From NCBI GenBank assembly GCA_021234535.1, contig CM037848.1:15393444-15457443 (forward strand): a DNA stretch of 64,000 nucleotides, read 5' to 3'. Both the position numbers and the translations under genes were made by a program. Below, piece after piece: positions 10,805 through 23,200 of this stretch. Numbering within the stretch: position 1 is the stretch's first letter; every line of letters starts with the position of its first letter. Below the pieces are notes generated by a model, which worked only from the letters and a program-made list of their open reading frames with translations, searched no databases and had not been told where the DNA came from. Source of the stretch: Stichopus chloronotus. Its lineage: Eukaryota; Echinodermata; Holothuroidea; Aspidochirotida; Stichopodidae.

Positions 10805-13800
10805 GTAAGTGAAAATTCAAAGGATGTTGATGGCTTTCTGTATTAAATATGTTGTCATTAATTTAATGGACTTGAACTTGATTTAGACTGACTGAGTACT
10901 TTCATAACGTACATTCCTTAGCGTTCCATTGCTTCTCATTTTGCAAACGGCCCGCTGGATTCATTTGAAAATACCAATTGCCTTGTGGTTTTTCACATTT
11001 TTGAGGTTGGTATTTGTGTTGCAGAGACCAGTCACATTTTTTTTTATAAAACCAATATTTGTAGACAGACCATGATCATGGATTATTCAAAACAAGGATG
11101 GACCATGGCCCAAGAGTAATGTGTTTGCCCAGACCTTCAAAAATTCAAGTGATGAGCCTTCCGTAACTCATCGTATGCATAATATTTAAAAGAGATGAAT
11201 CATTTCCATATGTTTACTGTGGACCTTGGATGGTTTAATAATGATAACAGCTGTTTTGCTGTATGCTGTGTTGGTGTAAGTACCTTTTCCTTTTAAATCC
11301 ACCATTGCTGATGCTCATCTAAGGAGGAATGCATACCTGCGTAACATATTTACGAAAGGCAAGGAGATGCTATTTCATCTGCCACAAATTTTGTAGTTGT
11401 TGATACCGTTTATGGATTTATTTGCCTGCTTCTGTTGACTCCACTCCCTTCACCCCCCTCCCATCCTTCTTTAAGATCTCAGTACCTGTATGGGCCTGTA
11501 CTATTGCTTTTACCTTGCTGTTTCATTCCACTGCAATGTACATTTCAAGTCTATGTGTTCTCATGCCATGCCAGCAAATGAATGACATGGTTTATACATA
11601 CTGTATTGTAGATGTTTGTTTCCTGTTGCTTGTCTTGGATCATATTGCATTAAAAGAAATGCTGGTCAAACGAAAGCTTTGATCTCTCAAAGTGTATCAA
11701 AACTGCCAATGGTGCATGTACAGTATTGATCTTGACACAACACCAGGATGTAACTGCAGTATGCTATTGGGGGCATTATAGGGGAATTTCAGGCAAGGCA
11801 CATGTCGTCTGACTTATTTAAGTCATTTCAAACCATTTGTATCCATATTCGTTGAAATGAACTTGTCATGGGCAACATGATATGTTCAAACTTCCTGCCA
11901 ACAGTTTTCTAACACTATGCATGTATATGAATGGTGCAGCCATGATAACGTAAGTGACAGTAATCCTGTGATGAAGCGACCATTTATGACCAACGTGATT
12001 AACCTACATAATTAGTAATTAGACACACTGTGTGTTCAATGTGGCTATCACAAGAACAAATCAGTAATCGATGAAATCAAGAAAAAATAAATAAGAAGAG
12101 GAAGTTGTCATCAATAGGCCATATGAGACGGCTTATTGCCGTGTGAACAATACCTCGAAGATAAGGAAAATGTAATTTTAAAGCATGAAGTAAACCTTTC
12201 CAGAGACAGGATGAGAAATCTAGTTAGTAATTATGTAGGACAAGTAAGTTGGGTTGTTGTGAATTAGAGCCGGTCATTTACTACTTCACAAGCTACAAGA
12301 TAATGGTCACTTTACTGTCTGTAATAATGGCGCACCCCTCGTATATATAATGTTAGAAACTGTCAAGTGGGAAGTTTTAACATATCTTGTTGCCCCATGA
12401 GCAGTTTATTTCAAAATGTTACAAATACAGTACGAATGAAAATGGTTTGAAATGGCTTAAATAAGTCAGAAGACATGTTTCTTGCTTGGAATTTCCCTCT
12501 AATTATAGTGAGTCATATATCATCAGGAACTGAGCAGTATATTTTTTTCAAACTCTGGTTTATTGTAGAACCTATTTCCATAAAACATTTTGAAAAGATG
12601 ATCAGCATTTCTGGCAGAGAGTCTTATACTCCATTGGAAACAAAGAGGATAGAGAGGATGGGGATTGACAAAGTGCTCTGCAGTTGTTGATCATAGAGTT
12701 CCTTTTAGAGAGAGCTGTGTCAAGCGTAATCCTAACATGGGAACAAAATGGCATAGATATGACATATACAGTATGTGTGCCAGATGCCAGACAAACTGAA
12801 ACAAAATGGCATGAAAAAAATCAGAGTCAGTCCAGCTCTCTGTAAAGGAACTCTAGGTGATCAAGACTGCATCGGGCCCTTTATGTAATTTTACCGGAGA
12901 ATGGGCCATGATCCTTGAAACTCATTAGCATTGTCATGATCATTCATTGGTTAGTGTCTGAGGATGCCCACCTCAGCAGTTTCATTGTGTCCACTGGACC
13001 CTCTTAAATGACCGCGGCCATGGGCCATGGCACATTCCATGAACAGATTGTGCCTCAGATTGTGCCTCAGATTGTGCCTCAGATTGTGTCTCAGAAGTGA
13101 TAACCTGAGAGAAAAACCTTTCTGGCACAATAGAGTGTTTGGAAAGCACTATGTACAGTACTGTATGTATACATTCCATTGCTCCGTGACAGCTAGGATA
13201 GTGGTCCTCTAGCTCTCTCTCTTACTCTGCATTCCTGCCGTTTCCACGGCAACTTTCTGTTATCTGAATCTCCCCCCTGTTAGCAAAATTAGACAACAAC
13301 TTGTACCAAATAATATAACCGTTAAAGGATCAAGGAAGGCCAACTGACTTTTCATTAACTTTTCTGGAAAGTCTATACATGTGACAGACAGAATCGGATT
13401 TCACTGCCAGTGACTGTAACATCATGTCTTTTTTTAGAATGATTTTTTGGTTGATTAGTTCAGTAGATGTGTCATTTACGTCTGTGAACGTGTGCGTCAA
13501 GTCACATCAGCTACTGAACTGCATGAAAACAAACATTTATTATTGGTCTACAAAAAAGAGTCAGTTCGCTGTTTGCCTCAGTACATTGCGGCATTTGAAT
13601 CCATCATAGTTCATTCTACTAATCTTATGTAATAGCCTCAGGGGAATGCTGTCATTAAAAAAAAATGGAAAAAAAGTGTCATGCACAACCTACTGTACTG
13701 TATGAAAATGGAAGTGCCCAGTTTTTTTTCCTTCCAGGAAATTCTCCAGCACTTAATTCACTTTTCTTTTACAAAATAAAAATTTTTTTTATGCAATTTA

Positions 13801-16800
13801 CACACCACTCTTACTTCCACAAAATTTATGTCACAAACTATGGTTTGTTTGTTGTTATCGATAGTGTGCATCTTGAGTAATGCTTTAGTTCTGATCTTAT
13901 TTTCAGTGATGAAACCTTAGCTTCACTAACGAGTTTCACTGAATTCATAGGTTTTCTCAATCAGAATAGGTTTTGCATCGTGAAAACCTTGCTGGGAACA
14001 TGAACAGTGTAAGAAGAGAAACGTCATTTGTCCGTCCTATGTCACACATAGGCTAGCAACCTGCAGTGGCTGACAAATTTTCAGGTTCGTTCCGAACCCC
14101 AGCTTTCATAGCGGTACTCCACAATTAAGGAAGCCTGCGTGGGCGAAATTGTTTTACAATCTCATTATATGATGTTAAGTTTTCTTGTTGGTGGAGAATT
14201 CCTTTAAATGACATTTTGAAACCTCGAAATTGGTAATTTTGTGATTTGAAAATTCAGAAATTCTAAAGAGGCTTTATAGTTACACTTTCAAATAAGCAAC
14301 ATGTAACACATGAAAGTAGTCTCTCTGCATTATGGTTGTTTAACACTACTAGCGTGAACACTCTTCACTTGCCTGTCACAACACAACTATACAATGCTCC
14401 AATGGCATCATGGGAAGGAGGAACTAGTGTGAAACGTGTCAAGTGGAACGGCACTAACTAGTACTGTAGAGGCTGTGTTAAAAGATTACCTGTATCTTGG
14501 AAGTGTAGATGATAGTGCAGTTGTTTTGTCAAGACAGGTGACTCATTTGTGACTGGCCAAACCAAGCTGGTTTGGGGATTCTACCTCAGATGTTGACATT
14601 ATTAGAAATTCTGTGACATTTGTTAAAAAAAAGAAATATCAGATTTTCTTCTATATTTTTTCCCCCAAATTTGTAACTGTGGTAGTGCGTTGTAATCAAG
14701 TGATTTTACAACCCTTTGAAATGAGTGAGCTGTACACTGTAGATCACACAAAGGCAAATTTTAATTGACACAAGACAAGACCTGTACTCGTAATTTAAAA
14801 CAGAGGCAAAAAATTAAAGTATGGTACATAAATCAATACTCATGTGTTGTTTAATTATTCCCAACCATTTTGCCCCAAAAATCCTTTCCATTTTTGAGGT
14901 TACTCCGATTCTCACAACCAGTTCATTGTGTATCCAGGCCCCAACCCCATCTCTCTCCTTCTGGTAGATTTTCAAGCAGTCAAATAATCTTTAACACATA
15001 GATAGATTCCGGCTGATTTCGCCAAGTCACCTTAAAGAGCTACCATGTGACAATTGACTGTTAATGCTTCAGCTTAGAATATTTACTATGATGTCACTGT
15101 CAGCACATATAGGCAGTAAATGGCTATGAAAGTGGTTCTAATGAACAGGATACCGTGTTTCTGTCTGAAAAGATGGAGAAAACCCAAGGTTAAATGCCTG
15201 GGAAAGTTTGTAAACAAGACTGCAAGGTGATAATGTGGACATTCTGCGAACCATTTTTCATGTGAAGCCATCTTGAAAAGCATTTGTCCAGATCTCAAAC
15301 AAAAAAAAAAAAGACTAAAATACTGTAATATCGTCTTTTTGTGCCTTTGTTATCATGACGATGTGTCATGAAGGACATCCCTAAATGATGTGCAATATTT
15401 TACCAACACTTTCTTTGAAGCCAAATCTAAATATTTATTTTTGGTTACCATCACTCATTTTGTCATAAGCTATTTTTTTTTTTCTGTTTTCAAGTTCTCC
15501 TTGAAGTCCCATAAATTTGTTTAAAAATATTTGCTGAGAGATGTGGCATGCAAGCAAGGTCAGCTCTTATCATGAAATTTTCTGGCTCATCCTGATGTGC
15601 TCCACAGACCTTTGCTGGAAGGTTCATTTCACTGTGCAAGGACGGAATCCCTCTGGCATCTGCCGCCTCATGCAATTGAGGTCTGATGCAACATTTTAAA
15701 CCAAAAACCATAGAGTAGATTCTATGAGCAGCTGCTGGAAGCAAAAGAAGAAGCAATGCATTAAAAAAAAGAAAAGAATTGAGGAAACCATTAAGGCCAA
15801 ATGAGAAAGCACACACAACAAGTTAGAAGATGACAATGTGAACAAAGGAATTGTTAATTACTTTCTCGTTTATAATTACCGGTCGGTCCGCTATCAACTT
15901 TGGCTTTGCAGGAGAGCAGACAGATAGTAAGAACTTTCCCCTGCCTCCGTTACGAATTCCTCGTCTGATGGGTACCAGTCGAATACTGTAACTTGGGTAG
16001 AACATTAAGTCAGATGGTGTCTGTGCACGCTGTTGTGGTGACAGCTGGAGTTGGAAGGAATTTCATCCTGGATTTTACAGATTGGATGTTATCGATTGAA
16101 TCTTGTCATCTGGTTGGGTATTTGTGGACGGAATTTGATTCCTGACTGTTTGTTTGTTTGTTGGAATATAGCAGAACTCTGTGTGATTGCTTTGTTTAAT
16201 TACTTGCTCAGAAAGAACATCTGCTGTCATGCTCAAGTGAATCACAAAACATTTTAATCGGAGGAACGAACCAAATTTGCGATTTTATCCACTGTCCAGT
16301 TCAAAGGTCTTTGGGACATGTCGGTGAAGAATCCCCAAAGGCTGAACTCTATTTTCTGCAGTTTTGCATGTACGTTAGGTGATATTTTTTTTGTGACTTT
16401 ACCGTGGCCATTGCAAAGAGATCTTCCACATTAGGAGATCCTGATATGGTGTAACACATTTATACTTTTTGCATCGTGGAGGTGGTCGGCAAATTTTTTC
16501 ATTTGTCAGAGATTTGAGCTTAGGATGGAAACTTTCCCTGCAATGTTCATGAACATTACATTCCAGGGAGTTACTCCAATTGTGCCTGGCCTTCATTAAA
16601 CATTAAATTAGGATAATGGTTGGAGAATAGACAAAGACTGTTGAGAACAAAGAAGTCAAGATAGCTTGGTTGATTAACTGATTAATTGACCCATTGGATT
16701 GATTGATTTATTGGTTGGTTCAGTGAGTTGTTGAACAGATCCACTCAAGTTATTTTATTTGTGTAAGCTATTTGCTTGAAGCTTCTAATCTGGAGTATAT

Positions 16801-19800
16801 TGATTTTGGATACATTGTCTACCGTTGTTTTTAAGGTCCTTCAATAATTTGAGGTACAATTTTTGTGTAGTGTATGTTAACTACATTTCAACCCCCAGGC
16901 TTTCAAAGAGGAATAGGCAAACTCTCTGATATTTCTGTTATTTTCGTGTTGAAATTCATCTTGCTTGCTGCGACAATGTGGTCGAAATGAAACCTACGGT
17001 AATTCAAACTCCAGGTAATTCAAAATTTCCATGATGGATATTGTCACCATGCTACAGTGACCCTGCCTCAGTGTGCACAAGGAAATTGCATCTTGCTTTG
17101 TGAAACGGAACCAATTTAAATTTGATACAGAAGAGACTGCCAGTGCTTTAGTCACTGTAGCATCTGAGGTTAAATGCTTAGATCTCCTTTCCACATGGCA
17201 AATTTTCCTCACTGTATTTTATCCTCATGAATAATTCATGAACATAAACCTTTACAGACCTGGAGCAGGAGGGAATATTCGCTTTTGCAGAGAAACAATT
17301 TTTGCCTTGAATAAAATAGAATTCAAATTAAAGTCACACTGTGCGTATACATTTATACATCCATCCACATGTAAGGACAATATGTTGACAATTGACGAGG
17401 TTGCCGTTCCCGTGAGGATCGTTTTGTGAATTTGCGGTGATGAAGTCAAATGTGCTGGAAGCATACTCAGAGAGACAGAAGAAGTTTTCAGCTTCTGGTG
17501 ACTGTTGATCGATTTTTTTTTTTTTCTGTGCGCGGCGTGAGGTTTGTCTGTGTGGCCGGTGTCGACTGAAATATAATGGATACTTCCTGTAGCCAAGATC
17601 AGCACCTGACAGGTACAGTACCTACCGTGTATGAATCAGCTAATTAACCGATGCAGGCCTGGAGATAACATTGTACGACTAATTTGCATTAAAAGAGTAG
17701 AGTGTATTGTATGTGGGTCTTCCTTTATCATGCTACAGTACAGTACGTAGGATGCTGGAGCAGTGCTAATCTTGAAATATTATTTTTTGGCTTTGTTGGG
17801 ACTGTACAGTACATACAGGTATGAAAAAGCATTTTTTTTTTAATTTACGTACATACAGGCAGATAAAACTACTGTAGCTTAAATTTTGTATCTTGAGAAG
17901 AAGTGTATAATCAAGACAGGAAACTTGTTGAAGTTGCAGTCTCTCTGTGCACAGTTCTTCCATCTTCAGTGTGATGTGTATAGTGAAATTTAGCCTGCAT
18001 GTATACATATATATTGCACAAGCTTATTCTCTTTTTTAAATATGAACAAATTTACGCTTAATTTACATTATCATTATATCACACATTTTCATGCTTGCAA
18101 AATTTTTCCATAGGCAGTCATTGACAAAAAAGAAGGAATTAGTGCCACCCCTACAGTGTGTGAGAACACGCCATTTGATGCTCGTTTTTTATTTGATGTT
18201 GAGCTGAGGCTTTTGTTTCATGTAAATGGAAATAAGGTACTTGTTTTTGCAGGAGAAAATGTTTTTAAAACGACTATTTATGGGCACAGAGGAAGTAGAT
18301 TATTCAAAATAATGAAGAATGGTACCTTTCCTTTTGAGAAATAATGTAAGTTTTTCGCATATGGAAATTCAGTTGTTGCACAACAACAATTTATTCACAC
18401 AAACTAGCAAAAAATCCATCTTCTCTATCTACCCTGTGCCAAACTCTTTGAGGAGATAAAGGGATTGTTCATGTTTATTAGTAGACCTGAATGATTTGAC
18501 AATTATTAAAACTTCTTTTTCTCTGTATGACATTTTGGTGCATTTTATTTGCCTCTCTTAAAATACCAGAAGCGTTCTTTTGATCTTCATATCAGTGAGA
18601 TCCATTATGCTTCTGAATTATAAATGTCCTCTTTGGGTACGTCACAATATTTGAAAACCATCTGTCAGTATTAGATGTATTCTAGACCTGCACTAAAATG
18701 CCATTTGGTGTTTATGCATGTATTCCTCTGTTCGGACTATTTAAAGCAGATTGCATAAAATTCAGTAAAATGTTACAACCTTGGAATCTGTCCATCAATT
18801 GGTCCTTTTGCTTTCAATTTTTATGATATGAACTACTGTAAACTGTCTCTGAAAGTTATCATCGAAGTGTCGTGGTCCTTTTGCAGAGCATTCTTTACAT
18901 ACGAATTGAGCAGCTTAGATTGTCTCAAAGTAGGAACAGGAGAAAGTTATCAAAAAATTTATCATGCAGTTATTTTTCTGGTATACAGTAGTTGTTAGGC
19001 TTTTAGTTGCACTTTTCTCCCGACAGTCATGGTTACAAATTTGGGGTTCAGTAGTCAACACAACATACTGTATTAAATTGATGTTTGCATTGTTTAAAGT
19101 TGATGCAACTTCCTGTGGTCCATAGTTTGGATGATTTTTTTAAGAGAGTGGTGTGTAGAATTCTTTTCCTTTTTCAAGGTTCAATGATCAAATTTACTAC
19201 ATACTTTGAATATGGTACATATCTTCTATTATGCTGCAAAATTGCTCACTGTACAAATTTTGCAGGATACACTTTAATATCGTTGTTTTTCTCCATGACT
19301 CATAGCGATCCAACTTGAGTGACATGCAAAGAGTTATAATGTGCCACAGATGCATGTACATGCTCGCACCACAGCTGTATTTTGCAACTAACAACATCTG
19401 ACTTTTTGTTTAGAGTGGATTGTCAATACGATGAATCGCAAAGAGTGTATAATGACATCTGATGTGTATAATTGTCGATGGATATTTGTCTCCTGGGGTC
19501 CAAGAACAATTCACTTGCTGTTGGTCCAAGTTTGGTAGATCCAGGAACATGGAAGTCTATTTTTGTGAACATTTGTGGCATATATTTAGCCCATCTGTGA
19601 GTAGTTCAAGGTGCTTTGTGCTGAAAGTACGACACAAAAATATAAAATACTGTATGTGTTGTGAATGTTAGTTCATTATTTTGTAAAGGCATCAGAGGTA
19701 TGTACATGTTCATGAGGATGATAATTTGTAACTATGAAACAAATGCTGCTGAGTAAACTGTATCTGTTCATTATGACTGGAAGATATGTGAGCTGCCCCT

Positions 19801-20134
19801 TCAGTTTAGGTATACCTGTATGGATCATTTGAAACGAAGGGGAATTTCAAAGAGATCTAACTTATTTGAATAGAGTCCCTGTGTAATTACCTCCTTGTCT
19901 CTGTACTTTATTAACAGGGTTGCTGTCATGAACTTTGCTGTACTTTTTCATAGTTTGTTATTTTCGGAACAAGAGTAACTGTGTTCTAACACTTCTGTTT
20001 TGTGTGTGTATTTCCCCCTCTCTCCAGATTTCCCAATAAAAAATAAATAAACTGAGTGCTAGTGAGGTTCTTAGGCACCTATAATAACCTGTGTTTCACA
20101 GGTTATTCCAGGTCAAAAAAAGATAAATGTGTGA

Positions 20135-20205
<71 letters not shown>

Positions 20206-23200
20206 CATGTGTGAATGTGTAAGCCTGGTTTCACATACCCCGTACTCAGAGTAACACCGTGTTACCTCACTTTCGAGTAACGTGAGAACGCGGGTTTACT
20301 CGGGGTCGGTGTTTAAATTTCGATCCACCTCCAAACGAAGGGTTCTGGAGGTCAGTGGTCATTTTGAATCACTAGAGATCAAACTGTGAAAACCTCAAAA
20401 AGAACTTATAAACATGGTATCTCCAAAGGAGATGTCTTGCATGATCTCATACTTGTGGCTCCCCGAGAACCTATTGTTTTTGGTGGAGGTCAAAGGTCAT
20501 TTAAAGTTACTGGTCAAACTGAAGACGTTGTAAGTACTTTACCTTTAAAAGGGTAGCCTTCAGTCATCTCATGTTTGATTGGTCATCTTCAGTAGATAAA
20601 TCCTCCTGGTTTTGGTGGAGGTCAAACTTCATTTGAGGTCACCAGAGGTCAAACTGTGAAAATGTTTAAAACTGCTTGTTCACACAACTTGGTCAAAGGT
20701 GTGAGACATGGTGTCTCAAGAAGGATAAGGTATTGGAATGTCAAAATTGGTATCCTTTGTTCCTCGTGAATATTCACAAGGAATTCCAAAGGGCTGCAGT
20801 GACTTTCTGGTTTTAAACAGAATGACTCAATAAGTGAGTACATGTTGGCCAGATGAATTTTCACTTCTTTTTGGTTAAATAATTTAAAGTTCATCTGAAA
20901 ACAACAAAACAAAGGGTGACATTCACTGAAAACATTTAACAGTAGAATCATTGCCCACAACTTTGAATTCTTACCTGTAAAATGAACAGGTTGCAGTTAC
21001 TTTTAAAGTAGGCAGTTTCACTGTTTATGTCTTTGTTGAGGTCAAATGTCCTTTTCAGCACAACAGATGAGATAATTTAAATTTCAGAGACTTTTAGCAC
21101 CCAATGTATCTAACAGAAACTGTTTTTAAACCTTTGTGACAATTTTAGTGCTTGTTTTATGTACACTAGATGACCCCTGTTGGTAAACATGGAGGTGAAT
21201 TGCATTTTATTATGCACCATGCAGTAGGTGATCTTTAGTGTTCTTTGTGCATTAGAGCCAGAGGTAACTGAAGCAGGAGCATAGCTGTATTTTTGTTTCC
21301 AAGGGTCGGGGGGGGCACATGAATATGACCTGGGGCCCAACCAAAAGTCATGGCAGGGGGTTGTTGAACTAGGAATTGTAATTGGCCACAGCAAAGAACA
21401 GTGAGTGGCCCTTTGCTGCTCATCAAGGTACTTGCCGGGTGAAATAAGCGCCAGATCGATTAGCATTGTCGTGTACCAGAAAGTTTTCGTTTGACAGGAA
21501 ATGGCACTTCACAGGCCCATTTTAAACCTAGAGGTAAACAGGTTTTGTTTGAGAGAGGATTTTACAGAAGCAAAATCAGGTAGGCATTTTAGAATACAGT
21601 AACTCCAATTACTGTACATGATCCAAGCAGAGTGCCATCATTGATTCCGCATAGTGAACCAGTAACTTTTTGACAAAACCATATGCCAGGTTGTAGGAAG
21701 TGGCGCTATGCAGACTTACTTTCAAAATGATGGATTTTGCTCAAGAGGACTTTAAAAGGGAAAAAAATTGCTGGAATTATGATTATCATATTAGACTTGA
21801 TTTATGATGAATTATAGTTCAAATGAAGTAAGGAATCAATACAGTGATAATGCCATTAAGCCAAAGAGACTATAGACCACAAGGTAGTGTTCTCAGACCT
21901 CTGCATAGCTCAAAAGTTGCAAACTGTGAGGTTCTTGAAGGAAAGCCTGGAGTCATTCCAAACCTGACGATTCTAAGAACTCAAACGTTACTATGAAGTT
22001 TCTCCAGTCATTCAGCCCCTCCCCCTTCTCTCCCTAGACAATTCCCTCAACACTTTCCTTGAAGGAATTATCACAGGGGAACTAGTTGTATGAAGGGAAA
22101 TTCTCTGGTTTGTGAATTTTTCAGGTGGAAATTGTCCATTGAGGTTGTTAGAAAGGGAATCTTCTGGGGGAAATTGTCTGGGCAGGGTTGTCCAGTCATG
22201 ATAATCAAACTGGGGTTGTCCTGCTGTACCTTGGAAATTCTACATTATTTTGCTGAATTTTTCCATTTTGCTTCCACTGGTTCTCATCTTTGATTCAATA
22301 GCTACTAAGCACAACACTTGATGGAAAGCATTAATCTTGGTCTAGGCTAAGTAAAGGACGACATCTTTGCATCACATCAGAGTGATTTTAACCACGAGAT
22401 CTGTCATGTTCACCATGAGACAGCGCCCAAAACGGAGAGACTCACGGTGAAACGGTGAGAGTTGGCAAGCATCTGGTGTACTGTTTCATTAAGAGAAATG
22501 TTGGCTATGCCGACTTGTCTCGAGATCATATACTTCCATTTAATCCTCTAATTGCAATGTTGGTAAAATATTAACAATGATCTCTTTGTTTCCTGCATTT
22601 GTACCTAAAACTTAAGACATTTCTGCTCACGGCTTTTCGATCAGAAAATGGTCCTTGTTGCTTGAAAGATGAACCCACGAGTATCCTCAGTTAAGTGCTA
22701 TCAAACTGTCACTACTGCAGTAGGGTTGTATCGTTTTTGACAGGCTCAATATTGTAATTGAAGGTATGAAGATCTGCATGTACGTCGTTTGTATCATATC
22801 TGTAATTGTTCTGTGTGTACATAGTAACACAAAAACATGCAGACTTAAATGGTTTTTTCACAGTAGGGGTGTGTTGTCATGTGTGAAGTGATGTACGCAC
22901 GTCTTGATCATGTTGTCTTTACAAATTTTGTAATAAATGGATTGTATTTTGGTACATACAGGAAATTCATGTATATCATCATCTTCAATGAAAGGTCCTG
23001 CTTGGTACTGGACTATCCCCCTTCTCTTCCCCCATCCGCATTTTAAACTAATCTACAATACTGTTGTATCTATCAAACTACTTCGTAGACTATAGCCCTG
23101 CCTTATTGTTTGGCTACAAATGACTGGACCTGCGTAGTGCACCGTGCAAACTATAGCTACAGTAGTTTTGAGTGTGCACACGATTTTGTCCTTGAGTTAT

